This document shows, piece by piece, positions 16,618-24,327 of a stretch of 27,362 nt of DNA (position 1 is its first letter; each line of letters starts with the position of its first letter). A program made the translations under genes and the position numbers. The stretch spans positions 1 to 27,362 of the forward strand of contig JBBDHV010000028.1 in assembly GCA_040880725.1 (NCBI GenBank), in the 5' to 3' direction. The notes under the pieces are model-generated. The model made no database searches, was not told the DNA's origin, and was given only the letters and a program-made list of their open reading frames with translations. The stretch comes from DATHWB01 sp040880725. Its GTDB lineage: Bacteria; Actinomycetota; Acidimicrobiia; Spongiisociales; ZC4RG35.

Positions 16618-17259
16618 ATGAAGACAATGACACGCAATCTGCGGCTGGTCGCCCTCGTGGCCATGCTCGCACTCGTGGTCGCCGCCTGTGGCGGGGACGA
16701 CGCAGCCGACACCACGACCACGACCGTGGCAACCACCACGACCGAGGCGATGGATGACATGGACATGATGGATCTCACCGCCGTGAACTTCGGTGCGGCG
16801 TGTGCTGCGGTCCCCGCAGACGGGGAAGGCTCCTTCGACGGCATGGCCGACGATCCCGCCGCCACCGCAGCCTCCAACAATCCCGTGCTCTCCACCCTGG
16901 TCACCGCAGTCAGCGAAGCCGGACTGGTCGACACGCTCAACAGCGAAGGACCGTTCACGATCTTCGCTCCTTACAACGACGCCTTCGCCGCCATCCCAGC
17001 CGCGGACCTCGAAGCGATCCTGGCCGACACCGACCTCCTGACCTCGATCCTCACCTACCACGTGGTGGCAGGCGAGTCCCTCGACGCCCAGGCCCTGGCC
17101 GACGCCGGAACCGTGACCACCGTCAACGGAGCAGATCTCCAGATCGCCGCCGACGGCGACACGATCACCGTCAACGGCGCCAGCGTCATCTGCGGAAACG
17201 TCCAAACAGCCAACGCCACCGTCCACATCATCGACACCGTCCTCGTCCCCGAGGCCTGA
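16618..17259 (+). CDS. FAS1 (fasciclin) domain lipoprotein
   Basis: A 213-residue secreted lipoprotein. The signal peptide RNLRLVALVAMLALVVAAC ends in lipobox VAAC, giving a lipid-modified Cys. A Thr-rich linker (TTTTTVATTTTEA) and a Met/Asp cluster follow. The FAS1 domain (~75-213) shows SNNPVLSTLVTAV, EGPFTIFAPYNDAFAAIP, LTYHVVAGES and VHIIDTVLVPEA, the H1 and H2 motifs. FAS1 proteins mediate adhesion or protein contacts; the partner is unknown. The ATG at 16618 has GAAAGG seven bases upstream. It lies 72 bp after the molybdoprotein on the same strand, with a small hairpin GGCTCC-GTT-GGAGCC at 16584-16598 between, so co-transcription is possible but not certain. Confidence 0.93.
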   Translation: MKTMTRNLRLVALVAMLALVVAACGGDDAADTTTTTVATTTTEAMDDMDMMDLTAVNFGAACAAVPADGEGSFDGMADDPAATAASNNPVLSTLVTAVSEAGLVDTLNSEGPFTIFAPYNDAFAAIPAADLEAILADTDLLTSILTYHVVAGESLDAQALADAGTVTTVNGADLQIAADGDTITVNGASVICGNVQTANATVHIIDTVLVPEA

Positions 17260-17283
17260 GCCGAACCCGACCAGCGACACCGA

Positions 17284-17315
17284 ACGAGGGCGGGGACACG
17301 AGTCCCCGCCCTCGT
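17284..17315. terminator. Shared hairpin terminator between convergent genes
   Basis: CGAGGGCGGGGAC (17285-17297), a four-base loop ACGA, and GTCCCCGCCCTCG (17302-17314) form a perfect 13-bp stem, extended by one A-T pair. It lies between the FAS1 stop (17259) and the kynureninase stop (17315-17317). There is no U tract on either strand, so it would be an actinobacterial I-shaped terminator working both ways. Confidence 0.8.
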
Positions 17316-18514
17316 CACGTGACGGAGCTTCGCCGTTGGAACCGGTCATCCCGGTAGGACCCCGACAAGATGACATCGGTGAGAATCTCCACCGCGTCGT
17401 ACACGTCGACATGGCGGACATAGAGCGGAGCGAATCCGAACCGGACGATGTCCGGGGCCCGAAAGTCTCCGATGACTCCACGCTCGATGAGGGCCTGAAC
17501 GATGGCGTAGCCATCAGGGTGGGCGAGGCAGACCTGCGAACCGCGTTCGGAGCGTGTGTGGGGGCTGACCAGCCGAAGTGGAAGGTCCGCCGCCTCGACG
17601 AGATCGATGAAGGTCTCGGTGAGCGACACAGAACGAGCTCGCACTGCCCTGAGATCCACGCCGTCGAACACGTCGAGTGCGGCGTCGAGTGCCACCAACG
17701 ACAGCACGTGAGGCGTCCCGACCAAGGCTCGGGCAATGCCGTCTGCCGGCGTGAACTCGAGATCGAAGTCGAACGGCGCGGCATGGCCGAACCAGCCGTT
17801 GATCGGATTCCGGAACGCCGCCTGGTGGTCCTCGCGGATGTAGAGGAAGGCGGGCGCTCCCGGCCCGCCGTTCAAGTACTTGTACCCGCAACCCACCGCG
17901 AAGTCGGCGGCGCCCACTTCGACCTCCATGGCGCCCACGGAGTGAGCGAGATCCCACACCACGAGGGCGCCGGCGGCGTGAGCGGCGGAGGTGACCGCGG
18001 CCATGTCATGCATCCGCCCGGTGGCGTAGCCGACATGGGTTAAGGCGACCACCCCCACGTCCGTATCGATGGAGTCGATCACCGCGTCAGGTTCGACGAC
18101 GCGAAGTTCACCGATCCCCGCCATCGCGTACAGGTCGGTCGGAAAGTTACCCGAGTCGGAAAGCACCACTTTGCGGTCAGTCAGGCGCAACGCCGCGGAC
18201 ACGACCTTGAAGAGGTTCACGGTCGTCGAGTCACACGCGACCACCGTGCCCTGCGACGCACCGATGAGACCGCCGATCCGATCGCCGACACGCTGCGGAA
18301 GGTCGATCCACTGATGGAGATTCCACGATCGGATCAGGTCCCGGCCCCACTCCTCGGTCACCACGGTCTGCAGTCGGTCCGGCACGTGGTTCGGCAGGGC
18401 TCCGAGAGAATTCCCGTCGAGATAGATGACGCCGGCGGGGAGGGTGAACCGATCGCGCACGTCTGTCAACGCGTCAGCGTCGTCGAGCCGTCGGCAGGCG
18501 TCGCGGTCGATCAT
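17315..18514 (-). CDS. kynU: Kynureninase
   Basis: A 399-residue PLP-dependent hydrolase that splits kynurenine to anthranilate and alanine. Fold type I features are visible: YLDGNSLGALP near the N-terminus, ACDSTTVNLFKV, SGNFPTDLY, VVWDLAHSVGAM with the PLP-pairing Asp, and the Schiff-base Lys212 in GCGYKYLNGGPGAPAFLY. The C-terminal RPDIVRFG-like FRAPDIVRFGFAPLYVRHVDVYDAV is intact. The start is the ATG at 18514: on the minus strand GACAAT lies exactly six bases before it. An upstream in-frame ATG at 18583 reads through the neighbouring remnant. With the TDO gene it covers two of three steps from tryptophan to anthranilate; the formamidase is missing from the window. Confidence 0.96.
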   Translation of the reverse strand: MIDRDACRRLDDADALTDVRDRFTLPAGVIYLDGNSLGALPNHVPDRLQTVVTEEWGRDLIRSWNLHQWIDLPQRVGDRIGGLIGASQGTVVACDSTTVNLFKVVSAALRLTDRKVVLSDSGNFPTDLYAMAGIGELRVVEPDAVIDSIDTDVGVVALTHVGYATGRMHDMAAVTSAAHAAGALVVWDLAHSVGAMEVEVGAADFAVGCGYKYLNGGPGAPAFLYIREDHQAAFRNPINGWFGHAAPFDFDLEFTPADGIARALVGTPHVLSLVALDAALDVFDGVDLRAVRARSVSLTETFIDLVEAADLPLRLVSPHTRSERGSQVCLAHPDGYAIVQALIERGVIGDFRAPDIVRFGFAPLYVRHVDVYDAVEILTDVILSGSYRDDRFQRRSSVT

Positions 18515-18524
18515 GGACGCATTG

Positions 18525-18742
18525 TCACAGGTCGCTCCGGAACCAGTCGCCCGATGGGATGCGTTCGGCTTCCCGTAGGCCAACCCCTTCGACGGCCACC
18601 CAGAGGTGAGCCATCACCTCCCGATCATCGAGCACGACGCTTCTTCGGACGCGTCGGTATTGATCTCCCTCATACGCGTCGAGATCCGCGAGGACCGACT
18701 GTGCCAGGCGTCGCAGTATGAACCAGCCGATACTCTCCCGGC
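18525..18742 (-). pseudogene. C-terminal remnant of a gamma-glutamylcyclotransferase-like protein
   Basis: A minus-strand frame without any usable upstream start reads QSVLADLDAYEGDQYRRV, RRSVVLDDREVMAHLWVAV and IPSGDWFRSDL before TGA at 18525-18527. LDAYEG...YRRV, a strand with W-V, and a final SGDW are the C-terminal signature of GGCT/AIG2-like proteins. The N-terminal half with the YGSN loop is absent: an in-frame TGA lies near 18750 and the upstream sequence belongs to the divergent amidotransferase gene. It therefore looks like a truncated gene of about 70 codons. It is too short and startless to be found by ordinary gene calling. Confidence 0.6.
18731..18736 (+). promoter_or_regulatory. 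Candidate -10 box for a leaderless amidotransferase transcript
   Basis: TACTCT is followed by exactly six bases (CCCGGC) and the ATG at 18743, with no Shine-Dalgarno. It is the same spacing as at 531, 2520 and 10398. Confidence 0.45.
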
Positions 18743-19450
18743 ATGCCCGTCATCGGACTGACCTGTTGGGAGCGCCCGTTCGACACGAACTACGCCCGGC
18801 AGGAACGCACCCACATGCTGTCGTCCACCTATACGAATGTGCTTGTGGCTGCGGGGGCCACACCGGTGCTGTTGCCATCCGTCGATGTCAACCACGCTGA
18901 CACGGTGATGAGCACAATCGACGGACTCGTGATCACGGGGGGCGGAGACATGGACCCCTCCGCCTACGGCTCCGACAACACCGACAGCTCCGAGATCGAC
19001 ACGACACGTGACCGCTGGGAGCTGGCGCTGGTCGCCGCCGCCCGTCGCCACGGGGTCCCGCTGCTCGGTGTTTGCCGGGGGTGCCAGGTGCTCAATGTTG
19101 CGTTCGGTGGGACCCTCCGCCAGCACGTGTGGGGCACGCCCGCTCATCCGCACCTCCTCGATCCCAGCGGCACGCAGCTCGAGACCGGGTACCACGACAT
19201 CGCCATGGAGGGGCTGCTCGTCGAGATCTACGACCAGCACACCCGGCGGGTCAACAGCCTCCACCATCAGGCAATCGACATCGTGGGTGATGGTCTCGAC
19301 GTGGTGGCGACTGCGTCCGACGGAGGAATCGAAGCGGTGGTGGCGACCGGACCGTGGGCGGCCCTCGGAGTGCAATGGCACCCCGAGCGCCCCGATCTCA
19401 CCGACGAACAGCCGCTCTTCCGATGGATCACCGAGCAGGCCGGCCGCTGA
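18743..19450 (+). CDS. Class I glutamine amidotransferase, gamma-glutamyl-GABA hydrolase (PuuD) family
   Basis: A 235-residue cytoplasmic hydrolase of peptidase family C26. The fold marks are MPVIGLTCWER at the start, DGLVITGGGDMDPSAYG, the nucleophile elbow LLGVCRGCQVLNVAFGG with Cys111, NSLHHQAI, and GVQWHPERPD with His213 and Glu215. This is the arrangement of PuuD, which removes the gamma-glutamyl group from gamma-glutamyl-GABA in putrescine catabolism. No other puu genes are nearby, so the substrate is only a family-level guess. A gamma-glutamylcyclotransferase remnant sits immediately upstream on the other strand. The stop is four bases from the clpB stop. Confidence 0.92.
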   Translation: MPVIGLTCWERPFDTNYARQERTHMLSSTYTNVLVAAGATPVLLPSVDVNHADTVMSTIDGLVITGGGDMDPSAYGSDNTDSSEIDTTRDRWELALVAAARRHGVPLLGVCRGCQVLNVAFGGTLRQHVWGTPAHPHLLDPSGTQLETGYHDIAMEGLLVEIYDQHTRRVNSLHHQAIDIVGDGLDVVATASDGGIEAVVATGPWAALGVQWHPERPDLTDEQPLFRWITEQAGR

Positions 19451-19454
19451 ACGG

Positions 19455-22040
19455 TCAGGCCCGAATGGTCCCCTCGGAGAAGACCAACTCACCGGCCACT
19501 GCCGACACCTCGATGGTGTCGCCTTCGGAGTACGAACCGTCGAGCAACTGAACGGCCAGACGGTCGGCCAGTTCCCGTTGGATCACACGCTTCAGGGGAC
19601 GGGCGCCGAACGCCGGGTCGTACCCCCACTCGGCAACCAAGTCCTTCGCCGCGTCGTCGAGCGTCAGCGTGATCTCCCGTTCGGCGAGCCGATCGACGAG
19701 ATCGCGCAGCTGGATGTCGACGATCGTGCGGATCTGGGACGGGTCGAGACGGTCGAAGACCACGACATCATCGACCCGGTTCAGGAACTCGGGTCGGAAG
19801 TGCGCCCGGACGGCCTGCATCACCCGGTCCGAAATCACATCGGGCGGAATGTCGGACTGGATGTGCTCGGAACCGAGGTTCGAGGTCATGATCAGCACGG
19901 CGTTGGTGAAGTCGACCGTACGGCCATGGCCGTCGGTCAGTCGCCCGTCGTCGAGCACCTGCAGCAACGCGTTGAACACATCGGCGTGGGCCTTCTCGAC
20001 CTCGTCGAGCAGGACCACCGAATAGGGCCGGCGTCGAATCGCCTCGGTCAGTTGGCCGCCCTCGTCGTAGCCGACATAGCCCGGAGGCGCCCCGATCAAC
20101 CGGCTCACCGAGTGCTTCTCCATGTACTCGGACATGTCGATCCGCACCATGGCTCGCTCGTCGTCGAACAGGAACTCGGCGAGGGCCCGCGCCAGCTCTG
20201 TCTTGCCCACACCGGTCGGGCCGAGGAACAGGAACGATCCGATCGGCCGATGGGGATCGCCGAGTCCCGCCCGGTTGCGACGCACCGCGTTCGCCACGGC
20301 ATCGACGGCCCGTTCCTGTCCCACCACGCGCTCGTGGAGATGGGACTCGAGATGGACGAGCTTTTCGAGCTCGCCCTGCATCAGCTTGGTGACGGGGATA
20401 CCTGTCCACCGAGCAACCACTTCGGCCACGTCGTCCTCGGTGACCTCTTCGGACAGCATGCGGCCCTCGGCATGGAGCTTCTCGAGCTGGTCCTGGTGGT
20501 CGACGAGACGCGACTCGAGATCGGGAAGGCGTCCGTACCGCAGCTCCGCCGCGGTACTCAAGTCACCGTTGCGCTCGGCGCGCTCGGCGTCGGCCCGCAC
20601 ACGTTCGATCTCTTCTTTGGTCGTCTGGATCGTGGAGATCGACTGCTTCTCGAGCTGCCAACGGGCCGTGAGTGCTTCGATCTCTTCGTCGAGGTCGGCG
20701 AGCTCCTCCCGTAGTGCCTCCAACCGCTGGCTCGAGGCGGGATCGGACTCCCGCGCGAGCGCCGCCTCTTCGATCTGGAGCTGAATCTTGCGTCTTGTGC
20801 GCTCATCGATCTCCTCGGGCATCGAGTCGATCTCGATCCGCAGGCGAGACGCCGCCTCGTCTATCAGGTCGATGGCCTTGTCCGGCAGTTTGCGGGCCGG
20901 GAGATAGCGATCCGACAGCGTGGCAGCGGCCAGCAGCGCTCCGTCGGTGATGCGGACCCCGTGGTGCACTTCGTACCGCTCCTTGAGGCCGCGCAGGATT
21001 GCGACTGCATCAGTGACCGAAGGTTCGGAAACGAAGACCGACTGGAACCGCCGTTCGAGCGCAGCGTCCTTCTCGATGTACTTGCGGAACTCGTCGAGAG
21101 TCGTGGCGCCGATCATGCGCAGTTCTCCTCGCGCCAGCATCGGCTTGAGCATGTTCGAGGCATCCATAGATCCCTCGGCGGCTCCTGCACCCACCATGGT
21201 GTGGAGTTCGTCGATGAATGTGATCACCTCGCCTGCGGCGTCGGCGATCTCGGTGAGCACGGCCTTGAGCCGTTCTTCGAACTCGCCGCGGTACTTGGCC
21301 CCCGCGACCATCGCACTCAGGTCGAGCGCCACGATCCGCTTTGTCTTCAGGCCGTCGGGGACGTCCCCGTCGGCGATCCGCCGTGCCAGACCTTCGACGA
21401 CTGCGGTCTTGCCGACGCCGGGTTCGCCGATGAGGACCGGGTTGTTCTTGGTCCGCCGGCTGAGGACTTGAATGACCCGTCGAATCTCTTCATCTCGACC
21501 GATGACAGGGTCGAGCTTCCCGGCCCGGGCGGCGTCGGTCAGGTCGCGGCCGTACTGGGCCAGGGCATCAAAGGTCGCTTCCGGGTCGTCCGATCGGACC
21601 CGCTGGGAGCCTCGCACCTGCTTCAGCGCCTCGAGCAACGAGTCGTTGGTCACGCCTTCGGCGGTGAGCATCCCCTTGACCGACCCGTCGATCTCGGTGA
21701 GCGCCAACAAGAGATGCTCGACGGAGAGGAAGTCGTCTTTCATCTCGTCCCGACGCTCATCGGCGCGGGCGAGGACCCTCGACGAGGCTGCATCGAAGCT
21801 CGGTTCCGATCCGCCGTACGCCTTCGGGAGGGCATCCAACTCCGCGACGACCGCCGCCCGCAGGCGTGGCACCGAGGCTCCGGCGGCTTGAACGAGCGGC
21901 AGGGTGATGCCGTCCGTCTGGTTCAACAGCGCGGCGAGAACATGCGCCGGGGTCACCGACGGATGGTGACGTTCGACCGCGTCCTCAGACGCGGCGACGA
22001 GACTCTGCCGGCTCTTCTGAGTCAGCCGCTCCGGGTTCAT
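19455..22040 (-). CDS. clpB: Protein disaggregase ClpB (Hsp100)
   Basis: An 861-residue hexameric AAA+ disaggregase that works with DnaK to rescue aggregated protein. Order: double Clp-N domain (~1-145), first AAA+ with Walker A GEPGVGKT (205-212), a middle coiled-coil domain rich in Glu/Arg (~410-525) that is the ClpB hallmark and DnaK contact, and second AAA+ with GPTGVGKT and the pore-loop-bearing GAPPGYVGYDEGGQLTEA. No IGL/F ClpP-binding loop was noticed, as expected for ClpB. The ATG at 22040 has AAAGGA seven bases upstream. A TTGATA -35-like box and a degenerate HAIR-like site lie at 22067-22087, fitting control by the HspR encoded 12 kb away. Confidence 0.98.
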   Translation of the reverse strand: MNPERLTQKSRQSLVAASEDAVERHHPSVTPAHVLAALLNQTDGITLPLVQAAGASVPRLRAAVVAELDALPKAYGGSEPSFDAASSRVLARADERRDEMKDDFLSVEHLLLALTEIDGSVKGMLTAEGVTNDSLLEALKQVRGSQRVRSDDPEATFDALAQYGRDLTDAARAGKLDPVIGRDEEIRRVIQVLSRRTKNNPVLIGEPGVGKTAVVEGLARRIADGDVPDGLKTKRIVALDLSAMVAGAKYRGEFEERLKAVLTEIADAAGEVITFIDELHTMVGAGAAEGSMDASNMLKPMLARGELRMIGATTLDEFRKYIEKDAALERRFQSVFVSEPSVTDAVAILRGLKERYEVHHGVRITDGALLAAATLSDRYLPARKLPDKAIDLIDEAASRLRIEIDSMPEEIDERTRRKIQLQIEEAALARESDPASSQRLEALREELADLDEEIEALTARWQLEKQSISTIQTTKEEIERVRADAERAERNGDLSTAAELRYGRLPDLESRLVDHQDQLEKLHAEGRMLSEEVTEDDVAEVVARWTGIPVTKLMQGELEKLVHLESHLHERVVGQERAVDAVANAVRRNRAGLGDPHRPIGSFLFLGPTGVGKTELARALAEFLFDDERAMVRIDMSEYMEKHSVSRLIGAPPGYVGYDEGGQLTEAIRRRPYSVVLLDEVEKAHADVFNALLQVLDDGRLTDGHGRTVDFTNAVLIMTSNLGSEHIQSDIPPDVISDRVMQAVRAHFRPEFLNRVDDVVVFDRLDPSQIRTIVDIQLRDLVDRLAEREITLTLDDAAKDLVAEWGYDPAFGARPLKRVIQRELADRLAVQLLDGSYSEGDTIEVSAVAGELVFSEGTIRA

Positions 22041-22066
22041 GACGGTTCCTTTCGAATGTCAGTAAA

Positions 22067-22087
22067 TCTAAGTCGAAGTGTATCAAC
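22067..22087 (-). promoter_or_regulatory. clpB promoter with degenerate HAIR-like site
   Basis: On the minus strand the half-sites GTTGATA and ACTTAGA are separated by seven bases, the exact 7-7-7 layout of the HAIR operator (CTTGAGT, seven bases, ACTCAAG). Each half matches in only four of seven positions. TTGATA within it would be a -35 box (five of six). The -10 is unclear. HspR binding is a hypothesis from layout and family knowledge. Confidence 0.35.
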
Positions 22088-22117
22088 TTTATTCCTGACT
22101 CCTGGAGCCGCCCCCGA

Positions 22118-22507
22118 TCACCCCCGCTCGAGGGCCGCTGCGATCCGGCGCAGGAGCACGACATCCTCGGGTTCGGCCTCGGGTTCGGCCACCTCGGGTT
22201 CGGGCCGCTGCATCCGGTTGTACGCCTTGACGACGAAGAACATGACGAGGCCCACGATCGCGAAGTTGGTCGATGCCTGGACAAAGGCACCCACGGATCC
22301 GACAGGCAGACCCGTCTCCGGATCGTTCGGCCCGAACGTCCCCATCGTCTCCAGACTGGAGAGGTCGAACACCATGCCGATGAGCGGACTGACGATCCGG
22401 GTCGTCAGCGCCGCGACAACGGAGGCAAATGCGACGCCGAGGACGAAAGCGACGGCCAAGTCGACCAGGTTCCCTCGGTTGATGAACTCCTTGAACTCCT
22501 TGATCAC
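22118..22507 (-). CDS. mscL: Large-conductance mechanosensitive channel MscL
   Basis: A 129-residue homopentameric inner-membrane channel that opens under membrane tension to release solutes after osmotic downshock. The N-terminal amphipathic helix and pore-lining TM1 are MIKEFKEFINRGNLVDLAVAFVLGVAFASVVAAL. A periplasmic loop (~50-73) and TM2 (NFAIVGLVMFFVVKAYNRM) follow. The C-terminal helical bundle ends EDVVLLRRIAAALERG. An acidic PEPEVAEPEAEPE linker lies between TM2 and that helix. The start is GTG at 22507 with AAGGAG seven bases upstream, one of the clearest Shine-Dalgarno sites here. Confidence 0.97.
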   Translation of the reverse strand: MIKEFKEFINRGNLVDLAVAFVLGVAFASVVAALTTRIVSPLIGMVFDLSSLETMGTFGPNDPETGLPVGSVGAFVQASTNFAIVGLVMFFVVKAYNRMQRPEPEVAEPEAEPEDVVLLRRIAAALERG

Positions 22508-22615
22508 GCCTGAACTCCTTCGTTCGGTGTCGCTGTTCGCCGAAGACGCCGCTGTTTGCCGAAGATACCGCCGGGAGCCGCGCCCTGCGGGGCACGGTGC
22601 CTAGCCTGCCATCCG

Positions 22616-23011
22616 ATGAGCCCGAACGGTATGCAACGCCCATTTCTCGCCACGATCGAGCAGTCCCAGAACGGTGACCGTGTCCGGGTCGAGATCACGA
22701 TCGGCTTCGCCGGGGAGGTCCACCGGGGAATGGCGGAAGGTGGCGCCGATCCCCAGCACCGCGCCCGAGTCGTGGGCGAGGCGACCCTCCGGGCGGTCGA
22801 GCATCTCGCAGGCGACCTCACGGAGTTCGACCTGAGTGCGGTCGCCACCTCCGACCTCGGACCGGTGCGAATTGCGCTGGCCCAGGTGCGAGAGGCGGGA
22901 TGGTCCGACTATCTCATCGGCTCCGCCCTTGTCAGGGACGGGGACTCGGCCACTGCCACCGCCAAGGCGGTGCTGGATGCGATCAACCGCCGCATCATGC
23001 TTCCGAGGTAG
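22616..23011 (+). CDS. Small conserved-looking protein of unknown function
   Basis: A 131-residue soluble protein I do not recognise by name. It reads as an alpha/beta domain: two strands (RPFLATIEQSQNGDRVRVEITIGFAGE), a helix (HRARVVGEATLRAVEHLAG), two strands (EFDLSAVATSDLGPVRIALAQV; SDYLIGSALVRDGD), and a final helix SATATAKAVLDAINRRIM. The RVVGEATLRA and ATAKAVLDAINRR helices resemble a pattern I associate with short actinobacterial hypothetical proteins, but no function is known to me. The ATG at 22616 has TAGCCT (22602-22607) eight bases before it and no Shine-Dalgarno; a second ATG at 22631 is possible. It is divergent from mscL. Confidence 0.75.
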   Translation: MSPNGMQRPFLATIEQSQNGDRVRVEITIGFAGEVHRGMAEGGADPQHRARVVGEATLRAVEHLAGDLTEFDLSAVATSDLGPVRIALAQVREAGWSDYLIGSALVRDGDSATATAKAVLDAINRRIMLPR

Positions 23012-23042
23012 CACGCGTCGCCGGATCCACTATCCGATATCG

Positions 23043-23085
23043 TTGACTAGTCCACGTACTCTGCTACCTTGTATTTCATGGTAGC
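23043..23085 (+). promoter_or_regulatory. padR promoter with overlapping palindromic operator
   Basis: A -35 box TTGACT (23043-23048), 16 bases, then a -10 box TACCTT (23065-23070). Covering the -10 is an inverted repeat with arms GCTACC (23063-23068) and GGTAGC (23080-23085) and further inner TG/CA pairing. PadR proteins usually repress their own promoters through such dyads, so this is the likely PadR operator. Confidence 0.6.
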
Positions 23086-23103
23086 CGAGAACCCAGCTGG
23101 CAA

Positions 23104-23502
23104 GTGGTAGCGCGCGACATGGCCCCTGGCCGGGGACGAGACAGCCGGGGACGGGACAAACGGCAGGGCCCGGACCGCAACACCCAACTGTTGAAGGGTG
23201 TCCTCGACATGTGCCTGCTCGCCGTGATCTCCGAAGAACCCAGCTACGGATACGAAATGGTCCGCAAGCTGACCGATCGGGGCCTCACGCTGGTGAGCGA
23301 AGGAGCGATCTACCCGGTGCTCAGCCGGCTGCAACGCAACGGACTCGTCGAGGGGTACCTGGTTGCCTCACCGGAGGGCCCGGCGCGGAAGTACTACCGG
23401 ATCGAGAAGGAAGGAACGGCGGCGTTGGAAGAGTGGTCGAACGCATGGCGTGACCTGTCAAAGGGCGTCGGGAACGTCCTGGGAGGAGACACCGATGAGT
23501 GA
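23104..23502 (+). CDS. PadR-family transcriptional regulator
   Basis: A 132-residue dimeric winged-helix repressor. The PadR core is clear: NTQLLKGVLDMCLLAVISEEPSYGYEMVRKLTDRGL, SEGAIYPVLSRLQRNGLVEGYL, then the wing EGPARKYYRIEKEGTAALEEW and a short C-terminal helix. The first ~25 residues are Arg/Gly-rich. Start codon choice is GTG at 23104 or ATG at 23119, neither with a Shine-Dalgarno. A ten-codon out-of-frame reading (ATG 23078 to TAG 23108-23110) ends over this start and might act as a leader. The stop overlaps the next gene by eight bases. PadR genes followed by a HAAS-domain membrane protein form a recurring gene pair. Confidence 0.92.
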   Translation: MVARDMAPGRGRDSRGRDKRQGPDRNTQLLKGVLDMCLLAVISEEPSYGYEMVRKLTDRGLTLVSEGAIYPVLSRLQRNGLVEGYLVASPEGPARKYYRIEKEGTAALEEWSNAWRDLSKGVGNVLGGDTDE

Positions 23503-24301
23503 AAGCGGAGACCTCGCCCGCATCGCCGCAGACTGCGATCGCTACTGGCGAGAGACCGGCGTGCCCCGACGAGCACGCACTCAGATGCGGCTCGAACTGG
23601 AGCAACACCTCGAAGATGCCGCCGCAGACGGTCGACCCGCCTCGGCGGTGATCGGCAGCAACGTGGCCCGGTTCGCCGAAGAGTGGGCACTCGCGCAGGG
23701 CCACGGAACAACACGCACGACGTGGGACGAGGTCCAGACCGGAGAGGCAGCCCGGCGAAGGATGAGCCGACGCACTGTCACGACGTACGGCCTCGGAATG
23801 GTGGCACTGATTGCCGGTGTGATCGCCGGCAGTATCGGTCAAGGAGGAAACAACGTGGAGAACGAGACCTGGCGGTGGGTGTGGACCCTGTTCGCCCTGG
23901 CGATGGGCATCGGCGAGATCTTCACGGCAGGATTCTTCCTGTTGCCCTTCGCCATCGGCGCAGCGGCGGCAGCGGTCACGGCATGGCTTGGAGTGGCACT
24001 CGCCGCCCAGTGGCTCGTGTTCTTCGGCGTCTCGGCAATCGCATTCGGCTATCTCCGCAAGTTCATCGACCGCCAAGACGACCAGGTCCAGCCTCGCATC
24101 GGAGCCAACCGCTGGCTCGACGCGAAAGGCGTCGTGCTCCAGGACATCGACCCGCACAGCGGGTACGGCATGGTGCGAATCGATACGGAGGAATGGAGGG
24201 CGATGAGCGAGGACGGCACTGCCATCACCGCAGGCACTCGGATCATCGTGACAGACGTGCAAGGCTCCCGCCTGGTGGTCACACCCCTGGGCGACGTATG
24301 A
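23495..24301 (+). CDS. HAAS-like / NfeD fusion membrane protein
   Basis: A 268-residue protein. Residues ~5-68 form a charged helical region (RARTQMRLELEQHLEDAAADGRPASAVIGSNVARFAEEWA) matching the pattern of HAAS domains that accompany PadR regulators. A membrane helix lies at ~96-116. From Val121 it is a complete short-form NfeD: helices ~127-150 and ~152-188 (EIFTAGFFLLPFAIGAAAAAV), then the OB-fold NfeD domain (~205-265) with GKG-type ANRWLDAKGVVLQDI, YGMVRIDTEEWRAMSE and GTRIIVTDVQGSRLVVTP. GGAGGAG seven bases upstream supports the ATG at 23495. Inside the gene, AAGGAGG (23841-23847) precedes an in-frame GTG at 23855, so a separate 148-residue NfeD may also be made. NfeD partners SPFH proteins such as the next gene. 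Confidence 0.85.
   Translation: MSESGDLARIAADCDRYWRETGVPRRARTQMRLELEQHLEDAAADGRPASAVIGSNVARFAEEWALAQGHGTTRTTWDEVQTGEAARRRMSRRTVTTYGLGMVALIAGVIAGSIGQGGNNVENETWRWVWTLFALAMGIGEIFTAGFFLLPFAIGAAAAAVTAWLGVALAAQWLVFFGVSAIAFGYLRKFIDRQDDQVQPRIGANRWLDAKGVVLQDIDPHSGYGMVRIDTEEWRAMSEDGTAITAGTRIIVTDVQGSRLVVTPLGDV
23841..23857 (+). promoter_or_regulatory. Internal ribosome-binding site and GTG start for NfeD
   Basis: AAGGAGG, seven bases, then GTG at 23855 in frame with the surrounding gene. The codons are Gln-Gly-Gly-Asn-Asn-Val. Translation from here would begin VENETWRWVW, just where free-standing NfeD proteins begin. The site matches the anti-Shine-Dalgarno better than the gene's own start. Confidence 0.6.
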
Positions 24302-24327
24302 CGACACAACAGAAAGAGAGGTAGGCA

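Noticed and set aside
15490..17784. A 764-residue minus-strand open frame
   Set aside because: It is antisense to the molybdoprotein and FAS1 lipoprotein and out of frame with kynureninase, and its composition is typical of GC-rich shadow frames.
19008..20714. A 568-residue plus-strand frame over the end of the amidotransferase gene and clpB
   Set aside because: It is a shadow of two confidently identified genes in other frames.
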